From assembly GCA_014281115.1 (NCBI GenBank), contig JACONQ010000016.1:992001-1056000 (forward strand): a DNA stretch of 64,000 nt. Direction: 5' to 3'. Both the position numbers and the translations under genes were made by a program. Positions 52,476-64,000 of this stretch are shown piece after piece. The stretch is from Laburnicola sp. R22_1 (lineage: Eukaryota > Ascomycota > Dothideomycetes > Pleosporales > Didymosphaeriaceae). Numbering within the stretch: the stretch's first letter is position 1; every line of letters begins with the position of its first letter. The notes under the pieces were generated by a model. The model saw nothing but the letters and a program-made list of their open reading frames with translations. It ran no database searches and was not told the DNA's origin.

Positions 52476-55400
52476 CACCCCCTTAGCTTTAAGAGGATTG
52501 TAAGATTAATTAAAGCTGGAAATATTCTTATATAGGCTATTTTTATTAATTGTTAGTATTACAATTAACGTTATAATTATTAACTTAAACACCACTAATA
52601 TTACTATTATAAATCGCCCTATAAACGCTAAGAAATATTAACTAGATAGAGCTATTGTATAAACTCCTAATGCTTAGCTTTTAAGAGGATCTTAGTAAGA
52701 CTGTTAGTAGCCATCTTGTTAGTGGGGACCCATTTAACTATAAGTTATTAACGCTCTACTTTTTATCGTATTTAGAGTTAATAGATATTAATGTGACGGA
52801 GCTTTGTATAGAGCTAATTTAGATCCTTGTTAATAATTCTTACTATCTACTAGTTGTTATAGTATATTATAGGCAGTACGCCTATTTTAAATAAGATACT
52901 ATTAAAGAAGCGAAGCCACTTTGCTATCTGCAATCTAGTAAATGAGATAGACAATAGCTCTAATTTTATGGTTAATTTAGTGACTGTACGCTAGATAGTA
53001 GCCTTCTAGTTAATAATTATACTATAGAGGAAGAAGCACTGGCCTTGTAAGCTACGACGAGTCTTCTAATTATCGGCGTATAAGGCATCTAATGCCCTAA
53101 AGAATAATAGATTGCGATAGTCCTACTTGTTAGAGACTACCTTTGTAATATTATTATTATAGGATCCTTTAATAGCGTAATACTAAGTTACTAGTAGATA
53201 ATACTAAACGTGTTATACTACTACGATATACAACTGTTTAGGATTAGTAAGATGGTAAGCAAGTATAACGTAATTATAAGCAATGTTAGGTTGCGTCTAG
53301 TATATAATATATGCCAGGTGGCTAATAAGCTCCTAATAAAGCTTCGTGCAACTAGCGTTAGTCTCCTTAAGTAACTTGTTAAGCGAGTTAATATCTAGTA
53401 GAAACTCGGATTTCTTATAGCCTACTAGTTAGATGCTATATTTCTTATAAACCTTATTAATATATATGTCTTATATAAGCCAAAGCTTCTACTTTAAGCG
53501 GTCTTATATAACCCTCACCCCTAAGAACTAGGATAGGTCTCCTATTACCTTAATACCAAAGCAATCCTTAAGTTAGCTCTTAAGTTTATAGTGTAGTAAG
53601 GCATTTAATTAATAAAAGGCCATAGTAATATTATTAATATAGACAAATAAGATAAGCCACTTATTAATGTATAAGCAGGGGAAGCTATTAACGCGTCTAA
53701 GCTCTAGCTGCTTAATTGCTACTTAAAATGTGTTATACTATAGAAGTGGAGCGTCTTTTAAACTATAGAGAGCGCGTAGCACTTTTAGAAAATTACTATC
53801 CTCTTTAAAACTATTAGGCGTCTTTGCGTAGAGCTTATAATTAAGTATAAGGTTAAGGAAAGTGTTGGGTACGTTGTACTACTTAAGCTCTAATCCAAAG
53901 TAATTAGCAATTGTAATAACTGCTTAAAAGGTGCGTGTGGTAAGCGTAGCCGCGTACGTGTCACTAAACTGCTTCTGTAAGTTGCCTTGCGCGACAAGTC
54001 GAGCTTTATATTTATAGAGGTAGCCATCCTTATTAATCTTATATGCGAATACTCATATAAGTGGGATTACCTCCACACTTTAGTCTAGCGTAGATTATAG
54101 TGTTGCTAAGGTCTTATAGAAGTAGCTCTTACCCTAGACCTCTTAATACTTACACTTAGCAGCTTTTATAAACTGCTCACTATATAAATAGGTCTTAAGC
54201 TAACCTATATGCTGCGGGGGAGGCGGCAACTAACTTTGGTGGATTCGAAAGTTATCTGCCTTATTATTGTTAATTATAATTGCAGCAAAGGTACGTAAGT
54301 ATAACTCTATGTTTTGTGCTCTTAGTTAAATTGCGTAAGTCTTAAGATTGCCTAGATAAGTGGGTGCCTTACGCACACGCTTTGTAGTGATAATATTGTC
54401 TTATAAGAGATTTAGATTGCGTTAATGTAGCGTGTTATTATTGTGTTAATTAGGTATATAGCCTTTAATCTTAGTGGCCAATTAACTAGTAGCGTCTTAC
54501 TATATAGGCGACGGACGATAATTTCTTATTATAAAACGTCCTATAAGATAATCTACTATAGTATTAGATTTAATAGATTTGTTAACTTTGTTAAGCGAGT
54601 TAATTAACTTACCCCCTACTAATAGCTTTGTTAAGGGCGTTAGTGTAACCAATAGTGCTATAATTATAGTGGTTTTATTATATATATGTTGCTAATATGT
54701 TATTATAAGCTTGTTAATAAAGATATTGTTGTTATTATAAGTCTCTGGGATATTTAGCAGCTTAATTACCTCCTCTATTATATTGTTGTTAGCATAGCCA
54801 TTGTGACCTTTATAAAAGGTTAATGTGTTAAATATAATATTATGGGTGTAAATAATGCGATTCTTTATAGGTAGCCAGATCCTAAAGATGTTTGTACTGT
54901 TGTAGCCTATAAGATAACTAATTAGAGCGTGTAAGGCTGTCTTTGCTCTGCGCGACAGGTGTTTATTAAGAATGTACGCGCGATAGCCAATTGGATAGAG
55001 ATGGCTAGTTGCTAGTTTCTTGCCCTAGACAACCTCATATGGCGTACGCTAGTTAAGGATCACTGTTAGCGTTTAATTAATTAAGTATGCTACTATCTTT
55101 GTTATCTTGTTTAATAGTTACTCTAGCAGATTGCCCTATAGACGTAAAGCTTATGCCTTTATTATAATAACTTTGCTAGCAATCTCTACTCCTCTATTCT
55201 AAGCTAGCGTATCTAGAGCGCAAAGCTTAAAGCGTATACCTAGGTTAGTACAAACTTACTCTGCAAAGTAGACAATACTATACTCTACGTTAAGCTTAAG
55301 AGCGATAATATCACAGTTATATTAACGCTAGATCTATTATATAAGGTTTTAGAGCTAGTAGTAGAGTTAAGCCTCTAACTTTATTGCAAAGGTATCTGCC

Positions 55401-55711
55401 TTATACTAGCGAGAGTACTAATAGATAGTATAAATACCCTATTTATCTCTATTATAGTATAACTCTCCTTATTATTATAGTTGTATAATATTAACTAAGA
55501 TTTAGTAGAAAGAACGAATAGCGTCTTGTGGCGTATAGTAAAAAACCTACTCTGTAAGTTTTAACTCTGTATAAATTTAACAGAAATCTTATTATAGTAA
55601 ACCTATTAGGTTTACCTTTACGCTGTTAACGTTATTAGATAGGTAATTAACGACTTTGCGGCCTAGATAGCCTCAGATCTAATAAGTAAGTTTTGAAGAG
55701 ATCTCTTAAGT
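52476..55711 (-). pseudogene. Copia G pol relic
   Basis: Leftward from 55711: integrase-type sequence at about 55300-54850, then a linker, reverse transcriptase at about 54250-53400 and RNase H to about 52500. The RT catalytic box reads VYINNITM at 53621-53647 in place of YVDD, so both Asp are lost. Very high density of TAA/TAG and TA dinucleotides; the most decayed copia here. Confidence 0.65.
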
Positions 55712-56029
55712 TGTCAGATACGTAAGTATCTTTGATGAGATGAGATAAAAGTGATGGATTTAATAATGAATTGATTGTCGAGTAATCTCTATCGAAGAAG
55801 CTTAGCTATCGTACGCAATATCTATCTAGCGCTAAGACGCACTAGTAATAGTGCGAAGTAGTGTAACAGTAGTACGCCAGTCTCCTTTGTGTATTTCATA
55901 GTAATCTCACAGTAAAATCACTATAAGTTACACTAACTGTCGTTATAAGGAGACTATATAATCGGACGCACGTGACTACTAGATTTCACAGTAAAATCAC
56001 AGTGATTTCCAGTGACCTAATATCTAACA
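55712..56029 (-). repeat. Copia E 3' LTR
   Basis: 318 bp, starts TGTCAGATACG and ends ATATCTAACA. Contains clustered CACAGTAAAATCAC / CACAGTGATTT motifs. Same family as the solo LTR at 42455-42746. Confidence 0.85.
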
Positions 56030-57244
56030 CAGCCCCTTAGCTTGGATCCTTAGAGGGCTAAGCTAAACTATCTCTTACGTAGTTGTACTATTGCTTATAG
56101 TTTAAAAGCTTCTATCCTGTCTTCTAACTTGTTAAGGTTGGCCTCTTAGTTAGTAATCCTTCCTCTAATGTCTTTAAGTCCTAGTTAATTTAAGAACTTA
56201 GTCTATGTGGCGGCTGGCAGAGCTTTTGTAAGACTATCTGCTGCCATTTCTTCTAATTACTAGTACTAGACTTTGATAGCTCTACGTACTACTTCTTATC
56301 GAAACTAATAATTGTGTATGTCGATATGCCTAAGCTTAGTTTGCAATTTGGCAATTTCCTTAGTAACAAGTTAAATAGTTTGTTAGTTGTCGCAATTAAT
56401 GGTAATTGTTAATAGCGATAGTTTAATCTTAAGTTTATTAATTAATCAAGCTATAAATAGTGCCTCTTTTGCAACTTGTAAAAGTGCTAGCAACTTAGCT
56501 TTAGTTATTAAAGTAGTAATAGTGTCTTATTTGTTTGCCTTCTAGGCGACAAGGCCACTAAACAATTTAATAATATACCCCTATAAGCTCTTTCTATTAA
56601 GGGTGTTATCTATAAACAACGCGTCGCTCGCAACCTTGTAAGTGTCTACTCCTCTAAATCGTAGCCCTAGTAATCGGGTAGATAATAGGTATAGTAGTAC
56701 GCGGTCGGCGGCATTGTGATAGTCGTCGCTAGGGTTTAAAAGGAAGCGCGATAATTAGAAGCTTGCAAAAGCTATGTCCGGGCGCGTGGTTACTATAGCG
56801 TAGAGGATTAATCCCACCTTTCGCTAGTACCAATTAATCTTTGCTATTGTAGCAAGTCCTTCTTAAGATAATAGTTTAACTGCTAACATTAGGGTATTGT
56901 GTTTAAGGTCGCGTTAGTTAATTAGACAACTACTCTTATCCACATAGGACCTCTGTAATAACCAGAGTTGCCTATTAGCACAGTCTCTAATAACTTTAAT
57001 GCCTAGAAACCACTATAGATCGTTACTACTAGTTAGGGTAAACTTTATACCTATCTTTTTTATTACTATATTAGCAGCGCGCTTTTAATCTTTTAAGTAT
57101 ACAATAATAAGGTCGTCTATATAGAAGAAGATAATAATACTATCTTTAATTATATAGTAAGGTTTGTGTAGGACTGCAGTAAAACCGAGATTCTTAAGCG
57201 CACTAGTAAATTCTCTCTACCACAGTAGTAGTAAAATGCGTAAG
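56030..57244 (-). pseudogene. Copia E RNase H and C-terminal RT relic
   Basis: RNase H at about 56700-56240, and the later half of RT up to 57244. The catalytic box reads FFYIDDLIIV at 57105-57135, the only copia here that keeps both Asp. Stops are frequent elsewhere. The order matches copia B, to which it is the closest relative by eye. Confidence 0.75.
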
Positions 57245-57396
57245 TGTAAGGGATAAGTAGAATAGCAATTAGGAATAAGAGACTAAGTTAATTGTAACAA
57301 GCTAAACAGAGAAACTACTTAAGTAGCAGAATCGTAATTAGCAACTAGTCTACATTAGGTTAGTAGTATTATGTGATATCGTACTCCACACTAACA
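57245..57396 (-). repeat. Copia F 3' LTR
   Basis: 152 bp. About 11 differences from the other LTR, all transitions and in both directions, so both copies have been mutated. Confidence 0.85.
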
Positions 57397-57399
57397 CAC

Positions 57400-60300
57400 C
57401 TCCCACAGCACAAAGGTAGCAAAGTGCTATAAAGTATAACAAAGTAAAATAAGTGAACAGAGGGCCTCTAGGGCACCGCCCTAGAAAGAACTCTATTAGG
57501 TAACAATAGATGTAACAAACTTATCCTCTAAACCAATAACTTATTAGTAGATATTAGTTATTTCCAATTGCTGCAAGAATCGCTTGTGCTTGCTACTATT
57601 AGAAAGAGACTTTATTAATCTATTAGCGGGCATATTAGTAGTTCCTATCTAGGTAACGTTAATATTCCCAGCTTTAACTTGCTCGCGGATCCACATCTAA
57701 TGTACTTTAATATGTCTAAGCTTTGTATTAAGCTTTTCTTTGTCCTTATTAGCGATAGAGACTATTTGCTAGTTATTACAGTACAACGTAGATTAAACCT
57801 CTAGATTAAACCCAATAGCTTTAAAGGTGTTTATCTACTAGGATAACTTAGTGCCAGTAGTTAACAGGGCAAACAGTTCGGCCTTAGTAGTTAATTTGGT
57901 AACAGATCTTATGATTTTTGCCTTCTAATTAATAACTATACTATAGAGCTTAAACACATAGGCGAATAAGCTTTAAGCAGTATTAGGATTGTTAGTAAAC
58001 GCGACATTAGAGGCACTAAAGAACAACAACTTCTTAGCTTCCTTATTATCAATTTAACTAATATAGTTGGCGTTCTTAGAGCGTGCTGTTATTACTCCAA
58101 TTGCCCAGAATCGGAAGTCGTATAAGTATTGCCACACAGACTTAACAGTAGTAAGATGCTTTTGGCTTAGATTATTTAGATGGCGGGTAAGTATTAAGTG
58201 CGCTTTTGCTACGTTAGACTAGGTAAAATATAAGATAAAGCCAAGGTATCTAACTAGAATCTAATATAGGCAGGTGCGCTCCGCGTTAGGTTTATCTATA
58301 CTTAGGGGGAGATAAGACTTATATAGAGGGACCTTAGGGTGTTAGCTACCCTAAAGGAGATTGTAGTTGTGGTAGACTTTTGCGATGTAGAAGTCTTAGA
58401 TTATCTAGACTTTGCCTTTTGCATAGTCTCTAATAATGCGTATTTCTAGGAACTAGCGTAGTTCTTCTAAGCTTTGTGTCTTATATTGTTTTGTGAACTC
58501 GCGTTAAAACTATTAATAATATTGTTAATCGCCTTTGCAGAAAAGGACAACGATATTATCTATATAATAGAATAGTATTAGCTTACTATTAGTAAATAGG
58601 CAAGGGATACCCTTAACTTAAGTAAAGCCCATATTAACAAGGGTCTTCTTTAGGTGTTTGTGCCATAGCGCTAGGGCATTCTTAAGCCTATATAGTGCTT
58701 AGCGTAGTTGCATTATATTGCCTAGTCTGTCTTAGAACCCATCTAGAGTCTAGACGTAATAGAGTTAGGCTAGGTACGCATTAAGGAAAGCATTCTTAAC
58801 GTTGTACTAGTAGGCAAGGAGTCCAAAGGCGCACATAATAGCGATAAGGAAGTGGAGCATTTAAGCCGCGAGGGTAGCTACGTAGGTATTATCCCAAGTC
58901 GTCTACAAATCTCCTCTTATAACTAGTTAAGCTTTGTAGCTAGTTAAGTAGCTATTAGCATCGAACTTATACGTGAAAACCCATATTAGTGGCAGGGTCT
59001 TAGCATCTGGGTTCTCTTTTATATTATCTTTTACCTTCTTAAATACACCTTTATAAAGCTGCTTCTTAATCTTCTTATCTATAGTAGCAAACCACTTATT
59101 AGCATTAGGGCGGGATTTGACCTTAGCCCAGTTCTTTGGTGGCGGTGGCAGTTAATTACGGTGAACCTTTAACTCTTTATTTGGGGGCAGTTGCACGATT
59201 GCCGTAGCAAACGTTTGCTAGTACAGAGAAGCGTGCGTACTAAAATGGTTCCTAGGCGTATCGTCTCCTCTACCACCTCCCTAACAATAGGACCCTAGAA
59301 CGATATTGTCTACAGCAATATTAGGGTTTGTCTGTCTTAGAGCGTTATTCTAATAGCGGTTTAGCACAGTATCTCTAGAAGCAATCTCTCTCTAGCCTTT
59401 TAGTTAAGAATAATTATAAGTGCTGGGTACTAGTATCTCTTAGGGTGTAAGTAATCCTTTATAGGCCTCCTATTAAATCTGCTCTTTGGCATTATCTAGC
59501 CTAGTAGCCTCTTCTTCTTAATTCTTAATATTATTCTTAACTGTATGTTAACAATGTATTATATCACAATGGATCTGCTTAATAACAGGATCTTCCTCCT
59601 TATCTAATAAATTAATATTAAGGACTCTAACTACGCGTTATATCTCCTCTATTATAGGCTTAAGTTGTAGAGCCAAGTAGCGTTAGTCTTATACAAAGAC
59701 AACATCACGTGTTCGAACAACACTATCAGCCCCAGAAACCTATATATAGAAGATATTCGTTCCTTTATATCCAACTAGCCATCCAGTAATCGACCTTAAC
59801 TTAAGCTTGTCACCTTTGGCCACCTTAGTATTACAGAATAGAGCTTTGGCACTAATAACGTCTATATATACAAGAGACAGCTTTACCTTACGTACATATT
59901 TGTAGGGCGTTTTCTAGTCAAAAACCTCTATTAGCAATTAATTAAGGATATAAATAGCTGTTAGGCATAACTTATTAGCTAGTTCCTTAGGCAAATTTGC
60001 TTTAATCCGCAAAGCTCTTACTACAGTAATAATAAGGTTACTAGCCTTCTTAGGCAGGCTAGTTATCTCTTCTGCACTAACAGCACGTCGCTTAGCTATA
60101 ATACCCAGGTCTTAAAAGACCTCCTAGAGATTAGCATAACCCTTTTTGTTGTTACAGCGAACATATATAATAATCGCGTTAAACTAGGTCTATATAAGCG
60201 CTAGTATCTATTAAACTAAGCGTATTAGAGTCTCCTTCTTCTTATTACAAAGAGTCTTCCCTAAATAATATCTACTATATTAACACACAGCGTATAAGAG

Positions 60301-62300
60301 CCACTTATCCCCATTATAGCAAGCTTTACCTATCTTTCTAAGTTATATAAGGTCAATACTAATACATTTAAAGGGGCGTGTTATAGGCTTGCATTAAGGG
60401 CGTTAACTAATAATCTTAAAAAGCTTAAAGTTAATGCACTTTTTACATCCCCTCTATTATAGAGCTTAGGGGCCAGTAATAAGCTTAATACTATCTACTG
60501 CCTACTCTAGGTGTTTAACCGCGCATTGTTCTGTATAAGCTAGCATCTAATAAGCTTCTATAGGGGTGACTTGTAGAGACTTGCGCTCTATATAGCTTGG
60601 CTTAGCTAACTTTAATTAAATTGCGAATATGTACAACTCTAATGCGTTCGGACATATTGCCTTATTAGAGTCTATAACCTAATGGCCATCCTACTTATTA
60701 AGTGTGCAGAATATGTCTATTAAAGCGCTTCTTAGATAGAGACAGCTACATCCCAAGTCAAACTTAATACTAACTAATTAACAGCATAAGAGTAATACTA
60801 CTAATATAAAGAATATAGGAATAAGTGCTACCTATATTATAGTTACTTAACGTTCGCTAGTTAGAGTATTAATAAATAGCTTAACCTTTCCCCACTTATA
60901 TATCTACAGGGCTTACGTGCTAGCTAGTAAAATATTATCTAGGTGTCTATCTCGGATCTTCTTCTAAGTCTTTGGCTAATAGTTTGTGACATATAGATTA
61001 GAGCCAGAATCTAGTATTTACTTATTAATTAATAGCGGTGGAGGCTATTAAATAGCAGCTATACTAAGTAGAGTAACAACCTAAGCTACGTTCTAGCTAT
61101 CTTGCCAGTGCATAACTACTCCTATTAAGTTTTAAGTATTTAATAGAGAGTAACTAGTGTCTATTAAGAAATTATTCTTGTTGGCAGCAGCTGCCTTTTT
61201 ACTAGCTTTCTTCTTAGCGCTAAATAGAGCTGCGCTTAAAGGGTTGCCTTTGCCTAGTTTCCTAACTCTATTAAACTCGGCTAAGACAACTAGGTTGGGC
61301 CTTTATCTAGTGGGTTAAAGAGAAGGCACCACATAGGAGCACTACTTAAACAAGTGCTATTCCCCGCAAATACACGTGACTATACGTTTCTAAGTGTTGC
61401 TGTTAGTGTTTAGACTAGGGCGTCCTAAAACAGCGTATATTCTAAGTGCTAACGCTATAGGGTTTAAGGTGCATTAGAACTATTAATAGTTCTTCACTAG
61501 TGCAACAGGATCTATATATAGGGTTCTATTTATCTTAGCTCGCGTAATCTCCTAAATTTCGTACGTAACAAAGGACTTATTAATTCCCCTAATTGCTTAA
61601 AGAAAGTCCTACTGTGCTTAAAAGTCCTAGACTTTAGGTAGTTTTAGTTTAATTATATTGCGAAGGATAGTAATATAGCTCTTATACTAAGCATCCATCT
61701 TCTATTATTATAGAACCTTCTTAATCTTATTGTACTGCTCAAGCAACTTATACTTGCGTTTTGCTACTAATATATAGAATATCTTCTTAAGTTGCATAAG
61801 TTATTTATAGGGTGTTTTAGCATTCTTAATAACTAGAATATGCCTACTAGCGATTGTCCTTATAATCTCCTATGTTAGGTTATTAAGAGCGTTCTCCTTC
61901 TTCTGCTAGGCTGCCAGCTTTATTACGTAGAACCTATACCAAAAGGTGTAGTCCTCTTATTTAGATTTTGTAAGTTTGTCTAGTTTAATATTATTATTAC
62001 CCTAGACAATACTTAAAGCTTTATTAGGTATGTTGTCCTTTTTAAATAAGCGTAGTAGTCGCTCTTTAGGTTTCTTATTATAGATTTTCTTAACAGTATC
62101 TACTATTAAATCTGAGTTATAATAGTCCTAGATCTTATATGCCTTAGCGGTCCTCTTTTGTAGAAAGATCCACTTCAACTAATCGCTTGGCTTATTAAGA
62201 ATAATTGTCTCCTTAACAATTAGCTCGTCCTCTTTATTACTTATTATGGCAAACTAGAGCTTATTAAGTTAATCTCTATTATAGAAAGCGCGTGTGTAGT
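57400..62300 (-). pseudogene. Copia F gag-pol relic
   Basis: Leftward: gag from about 62260 (ELIVKETIILNKPSD, stop, LKWIFLQKRTAKAYK), integrase about 60600-59850, RT about 59200-58450, RNase H about 58000-57550. The RT box reads YYIDNIVVLF at 58545-58570 (one Asp lost). Dense TAA/TAG stops. Confidence 0.75.
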
Positions 62301-62353
62301 AAGTAGATAGAGTGTAAACTGCAGTTAAATTAAGCGTAGGCTAGGCTTATAAC

Positions 62354-62505
62354 TATAAGGGATAAGTAGGGTAGTAATTAGGAATAAGAGACTAAGTTAA
62401 TTGTAACAAGCTAAACAGAGAAACTGCTTAAGTAGCAGAATTATAATTAGCAACTAGTCTACATTAGGTTGGTAGTATTATATAATATCGTACTCTACAC
62501 TAACA
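62354..62505 (-). repeat. Copia F 5' LTR
   Basis: 152 bp. The first TG has become TA. Confidence 0.85.
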
Positions 62506-64000
62506 TGTGACGGTTTATTATTCTTCTATTCTTAGGAGTAGAAGGTTAGCCTTTTGCTCTAACAGTAAGCCATACAGTGCCTTGTGCAACTATAGGATGG
62601 TGCCTCTTTGGGTATAACCTTAGGGCATCCGCATGTAGATTTCTCTGTCCAGGTTCGCGTGGACGAAGGCGTTAGTAACGTCGTACTGGCTTAGCTCTAG
62701 ATTAAACCAAGCCGCTATTAATATAAGCAGGCGAAATAATCTACCTGCGAGTGTTGCAGTATAGGTATCCTGTGTAGTGAGATGGCGTTATTAATCTCCA
62801 CGCACTACCAGTCTTGCCTTGCACTTCTATAATCTATAATGTTTATTAAGTTTATAGGTATATACCTATATATAGTTAAGAATCTAGTAACTACGTGATC
62901 GCACTAAGGCTATAGGCACCTCGCTCCAAGACCTTATTTCTTTATAACTTTGTAGATAGGATCGCTCGGCATCCTTCTACATTTTAAATAACAGATAATT
63001 ATCTATCTAGGTTCTACATAATAGAGGTTCTGGCAGTTAACTTTAATAGGGTCTCTTGCCTACTATAAGCATACAATTAAATTAAGCTTTATTAAGTGGC
63101 TTCCCTTTATATTTGCCTCTACTTCCTACAAGTGTACCTATAAGGAAGGCGGCTGCCTATAGCATAGCGCGTTAATCTGGCTATAGTGTTCCTATAGGTA
63201 ATTTTTCAATTTAGTCCTATTTAAAACTCACTATTAATTAGGCAAGCAGTGCGACAGGCAGAGGTGTCTCTAGTAGTGTTAGGTAGGTGTAATTAATCTT
63301 CTTCCCTTAATAGTACCCTAGAGCACCCTCGTCCTCCTCATAAGAGTTAATAATCGACTCATCCTTATAAAAAGACTCCGTATTTTTATGTTCTAGTAGT
63401 AAGAGCGGTAGCTCCACTATTTAGGTCCATACAGCAATCTCTTTAGTAGTGCTGTGTATAAGGTTGTCCAATAGGTCTTCTTATTTACCTAAGAAGACTT
63501 AATTTTTATTAAAGATAATATCGCATGTGCTAATAACTTTGTTAAGTAGAAATATCCATACTCTCCAGATGTTTGTTAATCAATAGCCCACTAGGTAACT
63601 AACCTATACCTTTAGGTCAAGCCTTTAGAGCTTGCTCTTACCACGTTTTATATTATTAGTTAAGGCAAAAGCTTTATAGCTATAGGCTCTAAGGTAAGCC
63701 TAGTTTAGTTTCTTTAGTTAGGTAACAATACCGTTTTAGTAGGCAACTATTGTAAAAAATACTTCGTGTGGTAATTGCTATTAATTAGCGTAGTTTGGCG
63801 TTTAATTATATAGGTATACAGCCGCTCGTGTAATCTCTAGCCATAGTGTCCAGCGGAGGTTGGCGTCAAGTCGCATTGCACGGCTCTTTTCCTTAATTAC
63901 ACCCCCTAAGCATTTAGCTCCTCTATTTTAAGCTTAGGTATTAGGTGCTAAAGGCTTAATAACAACCCCTTTATTAACACACTACCTGTGAACATCTTAT
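62506..64000 (-). pseudogene. Copia E N-terminal RT and integrase relic (continues past window)
   Basis: The upstream part of the same polyprotein, right of copia F. RT start lies near 62900-62600, with YIYKLNKHYRL-like and DVTNAFVHANLD-like blocks by comparison with copia B (decayed). Linker runs 63050-63550; integrase C-terminus from about 63590 to the edge. The alignment with 28700-30100 of copia B runs collinearly. Confidence 0.75.

Larger units (their letters stand above)
57245..62505 (-). mobile_element. Copia F: full-length Ty1/copia inserted in copia E
   Basis: 5,261 bp with 152-bp LTRs (57245-57396 and 62354-62505) that begin TGTAAGGGATAAG / TATAAGGGATAAG and end ACACTAACA. The inner end of the right LTR has the GTTATAAGCCTAGC primer-like site, so it reads leftward. 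The expected five-bp duplication is not evident (gtaag left, tgtga right); decay or a deletion could explain this. Confidence 0.85.
46678..64000 (-). mobile_element. Copia G: outermost copia of the right-hand nest (3' LTR, pol; 5' end beyond window)
   Basis: The 3' LTR is proposed as 46678-46730 plus 52376-52475 (about 153 bp: starts TGTTGGATC, ends ATCCATCACA), split by copia H, which duplicated gtaac. The polypurine tract beside it (minus AAAGCTAAGGGGGTG) shows leftward reading. Internal sequence 52476-55711 is pol. At 55712 copia E is inserted, so the rest of G should lie beyond the window. The LTR start is an inference from the inverted TGTTGGAT / ATCCATCACA ends. Confidence 0.45.
55712..64000 (-). 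mobile_element. Copia E: Ty1/copia inserted in G, interrupted by F, cut by window edge
   Basis: The left (3') LTR is 55712-56029, followed by the polypurine complement CAGCCCCTTAGC. Pol runs over 56030-57244 and resumes at 62506 after copia F. It continues past 64000, so the 5' LTR is not visible. The preceding five bases, taagt, predict the duplication to be sought at the far end. Confidence 0.75.

Noticed and set aside
57240..62510. Five-bp target duplication for copia F
   Set aside because: The flanks (gtaag and tgtga) do not match; the element is instead defined by its paired LTRs and the collinear host copia E on both sides.
20889..64000. A Starship-type giant element or biosynthetic cargo region
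   Set aside because: No DUF3435-type tyrosine recombinase, no cargo genes and no Starship-like ends were seen; the block resolves into ordinary copia, pogo, hAT and foldback elements.

Overview
The window looks like a chromosome segment from a filamentous ascomycete, probably a Dothideomycete (an inference from gene style and transposon content; no marker gene fixes the species). Short introns with GT..AG ends and CTAAC/CTGAC-type branch sites interrupt the genes. The transposons carry heavy C-to-T / G-to-A decay of the kind made by repeat-induced point mutation (RIP), most visibly as Gln codons turned into TAG or TAA.

Layout. (1) 1-1.7 kb: the end of a Fot1/pogo DNA transposon cut by the window edge, then a shortened, decayed pogo-like element. 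(2) 1.9-20.7 kb: a compositionally normal gene-bearing island, with genes mostly on the minus strand. It holds a small coiled-coil ORF, a low-complexity Cys-motif ORF, a decayed Ty1/copia remnant, a very large protein kinase / AIG2-like / ankyrin / Cys-tail gene with one in-frame stop, a 301-aa low-complexity coiled-coil gene, two non-coding tandem repeat blocks, a 533-aa acidic repeat protein with two introns, a small Asn/Thr/Ser-rich ORF and a frameshifted zinc-finger fragment. (3) 20.9-64 kb: almost entirely nested transposons.

The transposon block resolves into discrete insertions with target-site duplications. Copia A (20889-26234, TSD gatta) comes first. A hAT element (26444 to 33577, 3' end missing) contains a long-armed foldback palindrome. 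Copia B (27351-32500, TSD aattt) is inserted in the right arm of that foldback. Three different Fot1/pogo elements (33580-35704, 35710-37831, 37860-39975) then sit at three TA sites inside what was originally about 60 bp of DNA. Further on are a solo LTR (42455-42746, TSD ggtag) and a pogo-like element (43331-45201). Copia H (46731-52370, TSD gtaac) appears to lie in the LTR of copia G. G is interrupted by copia E, and E is interrupted by copia F (57245-62505). G and E run off the right edge.

Functionally nothing in the transposon block looks active. Every transposase and polyprotein is broken by stops. In five of six copia reverse transcriptases the catalytic Asp-Asp pair is damaged, always by the transition type expected from RIP. 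The best host-gene finding is the kinase-AIG2-ankyrin architecture. The best structural findings are the foldback-in-hAT nest and the triple pogo insertion site. All readings come from the sequence by eye; no database was searched.
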